DNA of 64,000 nt, taken from contig OX485807.1 in assembly GCA_950295325.1 (NCBI GenBank), positions 3,102,501-3,166,500 on the forward strand, in the 5' to 3' direction. Of this stretch, positions 1-10,966 are shown piece by piece. How positions within the stretch are numbered: position 1 is the first letter of the stretch; every line of letters starts with the position of its first letter. This stretch comes from Polytrichum commune. Lineage: Eukaryota > Streptophyta > Polytrichopsida > Polytrichales > Polytrichaceae. Both the position numbers and the translations under genes were made by a program. Below the pieces are notes generated by a model, which was given only the letters and a program-made list of their open reading frames with translations, ran no database searches and was not told the origin of the DNA.

Positions 1-2368
1 TTGATGTCCATAGGGCGATACATGTGAACGGAGCGGGTCGCAAGGTCATCACCCTTGAGAGCATAGACGTGTGTTGTACGGCATGGTATATCATTCACGG
101 TGTGTCGAAAGCGGAATTTTATAGACAAGCCGCGTATGCCAAGGAAGGCCGCCGGTCCCATCACCATGGGAATACGGGCTTAAAGAAACCAAGGGAAACA
201 ACGAGACAAGCAACCGCCACTCTGGCAACCATCATTGTCCCCCTTGCCGATGCAATGCCACACAAAACACGCACACTCGCAACCGGTGAAAAGGTTGTGG
301 AGAAGGTTCTTCCTACAGGCACGAAATAGAAAGACATATTGTTGGACGTAAACGCAGTTGGCGAGAAGGCTGGGTTGGACCCTATTTCGTTGTCGAAACT
401 GAGTGCAATAAAAAAATCTCACTTTAGCGAATACATCACAAAAAGACGAGGCGACAAATTTGCGCGTTGTTCTAAATGCGAGAAGTTGAAACGCCTTCGA
501 GATGCACACACGATGGGGACAGAGTCCTATGCCGCACATCAAATGAACTATTTCAAGCATGTGAACATGCAAGAGGCACACCGTAATGATTACTACACAA
601 ATAGAGCTTTGTCCATCTCTAGGCCTTTGGAGGTCCTTACAATCATCCATGACAAAATGGACCATGCCAAAACAGCCTCACCATGTTTTGCAAATCGAAT
701 CAAAGCCACGGACTGCCTTTTTAAGCTTCCTGTATCGGTTACAGGTGATTTCGATAACAATTGCATTGCATTACCTAAACACAAATTTGTGCTTTAGGTT
801 TGTACTTGGGACCATAGATGTACAGCAGGTGAATTTTTTGGTGTCATAGTTGAATATTAAACCATTGCGTTGGCTTTGCAGGGATGATTGCACATGGACA
901 TGGTGATGTCAAGTATGCTCATTATGCTCTTGATTTGTATCCGGCGGATTCAAACCACACGATAGGGTCATTTGCAAAGCTTTTACGTGATTTGGAGAAA
1001 CCGCCGTCCTATTCATCAAGATTGTTATTTGAAAACTCGGGATCAACACCTCTATATGAAGCGGTCTTGGATGGAAGAGATGTATGCGTGCACTCCTTGC
1101 CGGAGCCACCAAGTGAAGATGTGATTGCCAAGAATTTGCCCCCAACTCTGCGTGTCCAATTGGACAATTGTGCGAAGAACAATAAAAGTAGATATGTTTT
1201 TGCATATTGGTCGTTGTTGGTTGCGAAAGACATTTTCAAGGAGGTTTTTGTGTCCTTTCTATTGGTAGGTCACACGCACGACGATATCGATGCATCTTTT
1301 GGGCGGTGGAGCATGAAGTTGCGCGAGGAGGATTTTCCAACAATCCCATTGTTGATGAAGTCGTACATGGATTTGGAGAACATTCCCGTCATCCCCCATA
1401 TGATCGAGGAGGTTCCCGACTTCAAGGCATTTATAGAACCGTATATTCGAAGCGGAGCTCACCGATTGATCGGACATACGAAGGCACAACAATTTCGGTT
1501 CTACGTGCGTGACGATGGTGTCCCCGCCATGCAATACAAGTTGTTGTGCACGTCACAAGACTGGAGCCCGCCGGAGGGTCTCCTTGTATGGCGTGTTGAT
1601 GGGGAGGGAAGGACGATGTTGCCTGACGGAGAGCCTAAGCCTTGCAAACCAATACCCATGAAGAATTTGGAGGACATTTGTAAAGGCATATCAAGCTTCA
1701 TACAATATTGGGAGAGTTTGAGGGTAGCGGATGTTGGTGGATCGTGTTGGCTTCGTTACGGAAGTTGGATACAATATTGGACACGTGTTCGTGGCGCTTT
1801 GGCAAACCTTCATCAAGATACACCCCTTACTTTAAGGCATGGGTTTTGGCCACAAACACGTGTCAATGTACAAGCTTCGGAGGCTAGTCTTTTGGGAAAT
1901 GGAGAGGTTCGAGAGGAGTTTGATGTGGACGACCATTACGTGGGGCCTGCTAGTAGTCGTCCGCCACCATCTTTCCGCATTGCAGTGGATTGTCATGAAG
2001 GTTATATGCTCATTTTGCGTCCTGGAGATGAGACATATGCAAAGCCAGTGTGGGTGGCAAGAGCTTTGTCCAATCCAAATTTTGTAACTTCCAGCCCTCA
2101 TTTTCGACAAATACAAGTAGAGTACTACCGACCGACAACACGGAATGAAGATGTTGTTCGGCATTATACAGGCTGGGATACAAACCAACACTTTCGGTGG
2201 AAGGTGGATTCTGAGCACGGTCCATCTTGGGTAGATACAGATTCCATATTCATAGCATGGAAACCACGGAAAAATCATAGTGGATCAGTGTCCATCCCTC
2301 AAAAGTACATAACTTTTGCAAAAGACAACCTTGCTCGGATCGCAGAAGAAGCAACCCACGTTGAATGA
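1..2368 (+). CDS. DUF7869-type transposon-associated protein, 5'-partial, with one in-frame stop
   Basis: The reading frame is open from base 3, so the gene starts outside the window. I read two exons, 1-744 and 882-2368, split by a 137-bp GT-AG intron in phase 1; the join restores a continuous protein. The central part carries QLDNCAKNNKSRYVFAYWSL and then VGHTHDDIDASFGRW, an acidic and His-rich block that I associate from memory with the plant DUF7869 family, whose members are often multicopy and near transposons. Its biochemical role is not known; a DDE-transposase-like fold is only a guess. A TAG at 327-329 interrupts exon 1 with coding sequence on both sides, most simply a TGG-to-TAG change, so this copy is probably a recent pseudogene or is read through. 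The long intact frame after the stop argues for recent inactivation. Confidence 0.6.
745..881 (+). other. Intron of the DUF7869-type gene
   Basis: The donor is ACAG|GTGATT and the acceptor TTTGCAG|GG. Splicing joins the Val-Thr-Gly of exon 1 to Met-Ile-Ala-His of exon 2 in phase 1. Without splicing the frame ends at the stop at 795-797. Confidence 0.6.
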
Positions 2369-3047
2369 GAAGTTGGTAGGATTGTGTTAGCATGATTATA
2401 GTGTAATATGTAATTCGACAAATATATATTACTCATATGTGTGCTCCTCAAACTTGGGGCAAAGTTTGGGTAGAGCTTGCGAATGCTATATTGTTTGGGG
2501 TTGGATGAATATCCATTTACTATATTTCAATGCAGTTGTGAAGTTCATTTTTTTTATTAAGTTTGGGACTAAATTTTCCAGTGAAGAAAAATGCATTTAT
2601 TGCATGTACTTTGTATGTTGCAATGTCTATATTTTATTGACCATGCTAATAATAGAAATCATTTTATATGTTTCTTGGGTGAAACTAGTTTGGAGTGCTC
2701 TACCCAAAGTGTTTTTGTTGATGAAGTTGATGTTGAGTGCTCTACCATATGTGCTTATGTACACACATAATAGATTTGGGATATTAGAATATATAATATA
2801 TTTGAGATTGTTCGCAATATAGTTTCGGAACACGGAATGTTGTTTGATCCATATATTAATTTGAGACTAGAGAAAGTCTCAATTTAACGAATATAGTGTT
2901 GTATAAAAGATCCATCGGTGTATATGCATTGTTGAGGCTTGAATTTAAGGGGGTGGGTATTGTATAGTTCGATTGGTAGGGGTTGAGTTGGGTGGTCAGT
3001 TTCCATGTGGTGGTAATGTGGGGCTTTGTGCCATGCATGTGAGTATT
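2369..3047. other. AT-rich spacer without a gene
   Basis: This lies between the DUF7869-type gene and the LINE relic. Only short random open frames are present. The first 300 bases may be the 3' untranslated region of the upstream gene. No repeat structure was seen. Confidence 0.5.
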
Positions 3048-6000
3048 TCACTGTTTTCTTAAAGGGGGGGGGGGGGTAACTTGGTGTAGGTGATTTTTGG
3101 TATTAATATTGTATAGTCCAAGTATGTTGGCCGTGATTATGTTGGGTATTTGTAGGTTGCACGGTGGGGGACTTGGGTTGTTTATGCTTAGTATGTTGGT
3201 GTATTGATTTTCTAATTGGTGTAGGTATTTTGGCCATTTCGATGTGGGGTTGTATTGTAGGGTGTTTTGTGGGATGGTTACTACTATGTGATTTTTTGAT
3301 TTGATGAAGGGGAGGGGGTTGTCTTTATGGTTGATTGTGATGACGGTTGTGGTGTCATGGTTTTCTTGGGTTGCCATGCGGGCCCAATGGATTGATGTCA
3401 TAGCCGTTTTGAGGTCTGGGGGTGAGCTAGGCCGTTTCCTTTCCACTTTGAGGAGTGTGCGAGTCCTGTTGATCCAAATATTATGTCTCTGTTGTGTGGG
3501 GAGTTATATTGAGTGAGTGTTATTGGGCATGCAACAGGTGAGGAGTAATATGAGTTTGTAATTTTGTAGGTTTCTATAAAGGCTTGTATAATGAAAGGGT
3601 GCAAGGTTTGGTGATTGTTATTTGGGTTATGTTTTTTTGGTTTTCTTTTTGGGAGGATTGTGTTATATCCTTGGGTTAGCAATAAGATTTCGGTGGTGAA
3701 GTCTTGTGGTGGGGGATTTAGGAAGTGGAGCATAGGGTGTGCTTGGCTTTGGTTGTATCTTTCCCAAAGCCATTATACCCTTGTGACTGGCATGCTTAGG
3801 ATATATGCTCTAGTTTGATCGTAGATATAGGCTTCCGTCTCTTATATTTGTATGCTAGGTTTGGTAGTGATGATGTCTTTATCTGGGTTGCATTCCTTGG
3901 TGACTAGTGTGAGATATGGAGCTATGATGGGGGGGGGGGGGGGGCGGATGAATTTTGGGTCCCTAGATTGTGGAAAGTTTATACATGAGTTGTATATGGC
4001 TAGAGTGTTGGTTTTATGTTGGGTTTGTAGGAATTTGTGGAGTATGAATATGTTGCGGTCTAGGGTGATATTGTCATGATGAAGGAGTAGGGAGGCTTCT
4101 ACCCATTTTGTTGTGTTAGTTGGGTGGGTATTCCATTGGCATAATAAATGTTGTTTTATGGCTTCGGCTCCTCATTTGTTTTCGTATATTATGGTTTTGG
4201 TGCTTATTATGGCTTGTATTGGTCTTCTGCTTGTGGGGTCCACTTGTTGGGGTGGCCTTATGATCACTTGGTTATTGGTGTTTGTAATTGAGGTGTTAAT
4301 TGGCGCTTGTTGTGGAGGGGGGTTATGGGCTGTTGGTGGGTTGTGTGGGAAAAGTTGTTGGGCTTGTGCCTAGGCTTCCTTGATTATTTTTGGGGCAATT
4401 TTGAATTTGTTCTTGAATTCATGGAGAAATAAGATTTGTTGGATGTTTGGGTTTTGAATTTGGTTGAGGGTAGTGATGTTATACATGTGTAGTTTGTTGA
4501 GGTATCTTCTAGCATTTTTTTTTTGGTCGAGGGAAAAAAGGGCATAACCTATAGTTTGTATTCATTCTAGTTTTATTGATGATTGTTTTATGGGGAAGTT
4601 TTTGATGGTGGTATGTATATGGATTTCATATTCCCTTTCAAGAAGGTAGAGTGTGCAAGTAGTGGGTGATATTGTACATGCTTGCTATTTTAGGCGTGGG
4701 ATGTAATAGGATCCTCCGTATTTTGCTGTGATGTATTTGGTCGGGCCTTGGGAAATTTGGCCAAGTTGACCTTGGTCGTTGAGGGCGTTTAATAGTTGTT
4801 TACCAATACAATTGATACAGTCTGGGAGTAACGAGGTGGTATTAATGCCGAAGTCTTCTTGGGAGAGGTGGGTTAGTATGTTGGTGGTGCTAGTGGGTAG
4901 GTTGCATATTTCTTTTGTTAATTTACTGAAGATATTGTCTAATTTTTTTAATGTATGGTTTTGAGAATGGAACTGCATAATAGGCATAGGCTATTCGTGG
5001 TTTTATTACTGTGTTTAAGATATGGATTTTTTGTTTAATTGTGGCAGGGGATGTCATCAATAGTTTACTTTGATTTTTGGCTTTTTCCATGGTGGTGTTT
5101 TTTTTGTATGTGCCAATTTAGTGAGGGGACTAGGTGGATACTGAGGTATGTGTATGGCTCGTTTTGTGTGAGGGTAGGGAAGGGTTGATTTTTGAAGTGG
5201 ATATGTTGTGCATGTATGTACGCTTTGAAGATTATGGGTTTTAAGTTTGATTTGTTCGGGCATCCTGTAATTGCGCATTTAGAGAGATTAAGGTCTAAGT
5301 ATACCCATTCTGAGAATTTTTAAAGTTTGTGGATGAATATGTGTTATGTTATCAATGAGGATGGCGAGGTCGGCGTATGTTATGGTGTTGCATGTAATTG
5401 ATGAAGTCTTGAAGTGGTAGCCTATGTTGTCTTTTTTTAGCCATCAGAGTAATGGGTCTAGGAATATAATAAAGAGGTAGGGACTGAGGGTGTCACCTTG
5501 TATGGTGCCTTTATTAATTTGGATGGGTGGGGTTGTTCCAAAGTGGTTACTATGGAAGGAGGTGGTTGAGTTTGTGTAGATGTTGCCAATTAGTTCAATG
5601 ACATCTTAGGGGAATCCTAGATCCTTCATTGGTGCAAGGATTCTAGCGTGGTCTATGGAACCAAAGGCGTTTCAAAAGTCTATGTAGGTAAGGTGTATGT
5701 CATTGTTAGTTAAGCGAGCGTCTTCTAGTGCTACTATGATCATTTGGATTTGTCGAGATGTGTGTCTTTGTGGTTTGAATCCTTCCTAGCTAAAATGCAT
5801 GATTTTGTGTTTTTGTGCCATAGCTTATAAGGAGGGCGGTGATTGTACTAGTGTAGAGTTTATATATAGTATTGGCCAGAGCGATAGGTCTATAGTTGGT
5901 GAGTAGTAGTGGGTCACCTTTTTTTTTTGTAGAGTATTGTTTTGTTGTATTTCCAGTAGCGGGGTATATTTTTTTTGTGGTAACATTGCCGGAAGAAGAT

Positions 6001-6240
6001 GAATAATATATTATGGAAGGTTGGGTGGAGGGCCTAGAGGATTTCGTTTGGGATGTTGTCTGGTCCCATGGTTTGTGAAGTGCATGAGTTTGGAACTTGT
6101 GTGGCTTGGGAAGGCAATTACGGCAGTTGATAATAATGAACATAGTGCAATGTATAGGAAGTTCAACATCAAATGGTAGGAGCCAATGTCCCTACCACGA
6201 GCAACGAGAAAAACCAATACAAAGATTGTTGGATCAAACA
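3048..6240 (-). pseudogene. LINE (non-LTR retrotransposon) relic with broken reverse transcriptase
   Basis: Reading the minus strand from about 6240 down gives pieces of one LINE polyprotein, broken by frameshifts and stops. In order there is an RT block with NYRPIALANTIYKL (near 5830-5900), a segment with HTSRQIQMIIVALEDARL and a FxNAFGSIDHAR block (5640-5760), a GTIQGDTLSPYLF block (5460-5520), the catalytic box (about 5370) and a C-terminal region with LLNALNDQGQLGQISQG (4740-4800). The order and spacing match a non-LTR RT. The box that should read YADDLAI reads YADLAI, as if one Asp codon were lost in frame. Downstream fragments (3400-3730) contain RDIIFGSTGLAHSSKWKGNG, probably the C-terminal part of the same protein. 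The element cannot be active itself. The 3' end near 3050 abuts a 13-base G run. Confidence 0.8.
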
Positions 6241-7110
6241 ATGGATAAAAGTGACCACAATGCTAGAGTATATTGATTGTAACAATGTTGTATACACTGA
6301 GACAACCAAAAAAAACGTGAACAAGACACCCGTCATATCTCAAAAGGTCGCTATGGTTGCCATAGAAGCACTTGGTCGCGCCAATGCGGCAAAACTCGAA
6401 CATGGGGCTTGATGCACCTACGATGTTGTCCCACTTGTATACATAGTGAAGGTGGACACTAAGTTTTGGTGGGGGAATGACACAATGTGGAGCAAACCTC
6501 AGTTTCGAATCCTATACATTCCAATGAATGGAGAACTCTAGGGTGTGCAATTTTCCATGAATTGGATATCAACAACACTTTCAATATGGAAAAGGTACAT
6601 GAAATTTGTTGTGGTAGGCACATACATGATTGAAGTGTTTTATTTGAGGGATGAGGTTACACCAACAAACGTGTAGTAGAGTATATTGATGGGGCTTTTG
6701 ATATCTTTTCCTATTCAAGATACCAAGCTAACATGTCAAAGTTTTGTGTAATGAAAACATCATATTGATATCTCCATGTTCATATATGTGTTTGCCTATG
6801 TTGGAAATGGGCACCAGCTTGCGATTCATAAGCTCATCCAATGTTCATTTATACCATTGGTGGTAATGAATGTAGCATATATATGTATATATTATGGAAA
6901 TTACATGTATGGTTTAATGCCCATGTGATGTTATGTATGGTTGCAAATAGCAATGTCCAATATTGTTGCAACATACTATACAACTTTAAATTTCATAGTC
7001 CACGTGTAAAACGGGGGCTTACATGGGTGATACAAGAATCACAGAACCACAACATACCATGTACATACAACCACAGAGCACCATATGTGCTTGAATTTGG
7101 TGTTGTTTAG
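6241..7110 (+). pseudogene. Degraded coding-like stretch of unknown origin
   Basis: Plus-strand frames 6173-6412 and 6841-7110, and the interrupted frames between them, give protein-like text such as VDTKFWWGNDTMWSKPQFRI around 6450-6515, then stops and frameshifts. I do not recognise the family. It directly follows the 5' side of the LINE and may be another old transposon gene or a captured fragment. The case rests on composition and near-continuity of frame only. Confidence 0.25.
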
Positions 7111-8730
7111 GCAATGCCGTTAATTGAAATTGCCCAAAATAAATGTAAAAATCTAAATGTACTTAAATCTCAGTTGTGGGGACAAAACCTCCAATGTCAA
7201 CAATGTAAGCAAATTTACAACAACAACAAATGTTGCAACAACTACAAGTTTCTTTTGGGGATAATGGAGAGGGGATGTGGGTGGCACATGTTTTCCACTC
7301 ATTTGTGGCTTGGGAATCTCTCATACCGCCTATAATGTCAATAACTTGAGCTCAAGCTCAAGCTTGCAAGATTGGTGGGCCAAAGTACCTAGACAAAATT
7401 GAGCCCTTACATGTGCCTAAAATGATGGTCCATCTTTGTCTCAGTAAGGTCAATCCTTGCTTGTTTTAGATTGATTTTCAAGTTCAAGCCCAAACTTGGA
7501 CTTGGATAAATTTCAAAAGCCATGACTGTCATAACTTCATGCTTGAATTCACTTGTCCCATACCCTTGCTTAGTAAACCCATTTCGGATTCACATATAAG
7601 CTCGCGACTATGATCAAGGTGAAGCATCCCTTATTCACACCAAACCGAGGGGTCCTTCCTTCCTTCCTTCCTTCCTCCAAAGTAGGAGGAATCAAAGCTC
7701 CATCCTTTTAGGCACATATTTGGGTCCAAATTCTTTTACATTGGCCTACCAAACTTGCAAGCTTGTCAAGCGTGAGGTCAAGCTATAACTTAAAGTGTGG
7801 GCTTGCCTTCAAGATGCGGAAGTAGTTAGGTAGTAGCTTAGGCTGAGGATGATGAACATTGAATATGACAATTTGTGCCGTGATCCAGGCAGCGCCGCCA
7901 GGTGACTATAAGTTTATGTGGAAGGTGTTGATCATCACAAAGCCATTACTGTGTCTCTTCTCAGCGAATTCGAAATGCACCTTTCCCCAGCTGCAATGAG
8001 CTTGTCCTCATGTGGCTCAATTTGAGGCTTGAAGAATTCTCGGTGAATACATATTATTATAGTCCTGTGGAGCTACAAAGTAACAAGGCATCGAGGCTAT
8101 CCATGGACACTCTGTCGATCGTCGGGGAACTTTCATACAGCTGAATTGTTTGGATTGAAAGAGTGCAGCAAGTGCAGTTCAATGACGCAAGTAGAGAATT
8201 ATCTCCAGTTGTGTTCCAACCATTTTCAAATGAAAACTTCACGCTATCTCCTGGCTATGCAGTCCAAGCGGTGCCGGAGGTGTACTTGTGAGTTTGCACA
8301 TGTCTGTATCCAATTCTGCAAAGCTGCGTTTCATTAAAAACATATCTTACTACCCGTAGGGTGCTGTCGCGTTGGACACAAAATGACGATTTTCTGAAAG
8401 GCAGTTGCCACGTGTCGTAGCCACGTTGGAAACGACCAATTGAATCCAACGTGGAGATTAGCTTTCGGCACTCGAAGTGTTGAACCAGACAGCACCTTAC
8501 CCCTTATCCAAGTTTTGTTGTATGGATATGATCAACTGTGTGTGTACACTTGCCTGTCACGAATGAATTTGGGTTAGGGTTTCTACAATTTTCTGGAATG
8601 CCTGATTGTTCATACGTTAAGGTATGTGGGCCTTATCTGGTCATTCTCCCGTATGTGGAGACCTATATTTTAGTGGTTTATGGCAAGGCTTGGATTAAGA
8701 ACGGTCATCAAAATAACACGATTTATGACT
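7111..8730. other. Intergenic region, no gene seen
   Basis: The stretch 7330-7800 is unusually rich in AAGCTTG/CAAGCTT and GAGCTCAAGCT words, like a diverged repeat. A (CTTC)n-type run sits at about 7657-7675. Only short, unsupported open frames occur. Confidence 0.4.
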
Positions 8731-8960
8731 GAGATTCAACTACGTGCTCAAATATAGGAACACTTCTAGGTTCACTCGCTCACACAATTGGGAGGGCCTT
8801 TGTGATCATTTAAAATTAAAAAAAAATCTTCACTTTGACCTCTTTGAACTTTTGCATCTCAACTCTGAAACTTGAAAGGACAATTTGCGTAATTCAAAAT
8901 TGCTAACTGGATGAAATTTCCAATCGAACAGCTGAAAGTGTCCATGCAGTTGGGAGTGCC
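8731..8960 (+). repeat. Interspersed repeat family A, copy 1
   Basis: The segment shares ordered blocks with 30215-30545 and 56180-56680: a GATT..ACTACGTGCTCAAATAT block, a GGGAGGGCC..TGTGATCATTTAA block and, with the 56-kb copy, a CTTCACTTTGACCTCTT block. All three copies lie in the same orientation. The class of element is unknown. Confidence 0.45.
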
Positions 8961-9345
8961 CACAATAGGGACCCAAACCTTACATTACATCTGATCCACT
9001 TGATAGCTTGAGCTCTTCATGACAAGAGCTACTATTTTACAAAACAAGAGGTAAGTTAGGGCATCCGGTGTTGACTCTTGGGAGATTCTTCAGACTTTAC
9101 CACACTGTTTCCACGTCAATCACTTAGTTGGGGCGAGAAACAGGTTTTCGGTGCATATAACGGCACCCTCCAATTGGCAAGGGTTCCCCGTACTCGTACC
9201 GAATATAGAAGGTGGCGATGATCAATGCTGCGTGATTCTGGCAAAGTTACTTTCAAAATTTCCTAAAGAAATACTCACCGTTAAATAAAGTAGTCAGTAC
9301 TATACCTACTGGAGACATCAACCTAGTACTTGAAAGAATTTTCAG

Positions 9346-9556
9346 TTGAATGATGTTCTTCTTGCCATGAGAGAGAGAGAGAGTCAGCTGCTTGTTACAG
9401 ATGAACCGGTTAAGGCTCAAGACTTCAGGAAAAACACCCATCATTTTATAGGAATTTATAGAATATACCTCAATTTAATGAAGAAAAACCGAAAGATGTC
9501 ACATGTGACACAAGAATATCAGCCGATTATGCCCAAAAACCTACCCGGACACTGGA
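9346..9556 (+). repeat. Interspersed repeat family B, copy 1
   Basis: It shares ordered blocks with 50762-51025, 54432-54870 and, inverted, 62895-63125: ACAGATGAACCGGTTAAG, a GAATATACCTCAATTTA block, a CCGAAAGATGTCACATGT block and a terminal GATTATGCCCAAAAACC with CCCGG. It looks like a small non-autonomous transposon of about 250 bp. No clear terminal inverted repeat could be fixed. Confidence 0.5.
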
Positions 9557-10966
9557 GAGAGAGAGAGAAGTACTGACACACATCCTCCCTGGTTCATGTT
9601 TCCCATCTCCACAGTAGATTGTAATTACTTTGGCCCACAGATGATTTACCTCGGTCGTCCTTTTCCCAACAGAAAATGGGCTGAAGCCTGACAATACTAC
9701 AAGTCTAGATACATGGTCCACGGTAGTATTTTAATTTTCTTTGCGGGGGGGATTGGTGTACAAGGACCAGAGATTGTTGATAGGTTAAGTTGAGCGGAAG
9801 ATGGCCTATTGTGTGATGCTTTTCAAAAAAAAAAATTAGGATTTGGGAAGTCTGAATGTCAATCACTACACCATTTACTTCAAATAGTGTGGATTACCTA
9901 TTTGGAGTTAGTTGCATATTGCTGTAACGTTGTACCAGGGATGCAAGGCTTATCAAAAGCTTCCTATTTTGTACTGAAATCTACCGACCGAAATGCAAAA
10001 TTTATCCCCTGATCATGAATGCAAACAAATGGATCTCATTAACATTTGCAAGTAGTCCAGTTGTATACCGCAGGCTCCTTGCATTTCGGACAGGAAAGTC
10101 ACCACCGTAACTGGCTCAAGTTGGTACCACCGTTAAACAAGTTGCTTAAAGTTACCTGCTACTCTTTGTTGTTAAGCTGCCACCTTTGTAGGCAAGTAGT
10201 AAAGTGGTGAACAATATCCACGGTTTTTCTCTTACTTGGCACTAATCATACTTAGTGAGGGCAAGGTATAAGTAAGGACTATCATTCCTGATAGTCCAGC
10301 GGAAGAATGTCCCATCGTCTGTAAGAAAACTACACTGATTAGGACGTAATTCGAGCGACGGATTTTCGGGCCCAGCTTAAACTGTTGTAAAGGGCTTGTG
10401 GTCTGAAAAAATGATGAAATTCTGGAGTTCATTAGCCACGAAGAATTTAATCTCAAAATAAGATAACAACCGAAATGACGTGAAGAAACGGCAGTACTCC
10501 TGTGGAATGGCGCGCCTTGCGTGGCCGATCGACCTTCGTTACAATTGGCTGCAGAGCCAACTTGTGATTTTACGGACCCTAATCTAATCTGGTAAGTGTT
10601 TAAAAAGGTGTGAAGGTGATCAGCTCGATCGCAATCAATCTGTCCCCCTGCAGCTAGTCCCAAGTCTGTGTTCTGCACTATATATGATCATAGCCGCTTG
10701 GTTCAACTCCAGGCGCAGATTGAACAGCTTTTACTTGGATTTCTGTGACAACAGCATGCAGGCGAAAATTCAAGTAATCCAGTAGTTTCGAATGAAGTAC
10801 ATTCTAACAAGCATATTGGTCTCGAATGGTGATGTTGTGCAGCTGCACATTGACTTCTAATTCGCAGCAGTACTGACGTTGAATCAATCCCAGGCTGTTG
10901 AGATTTTGGGAGTTAGGCTAGCTGGAGAGCAATAGAATTTTTGGTTGAGATCAATTTTATGCGAAG
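9557..10966. promoter_or_regulatory. Upstream region of the endoglucanase gene
   Basis: No gene is supported here. A TATA-like motif, CTATATATG at about 10677-10685, lies some 280 bases before the GH9 start codon and could place transcription start near 10710, leaving a leader of about 250 bases. This rests on a motif match only. Confidence 0.3.

Noticed and set aside
10232-10678. A 148-codon minus-strand frame upstream of the endoglucanase gene
   Set aside because: The translation shows no recognised motif and it overlaps the likely promoter; length alone is not enough.
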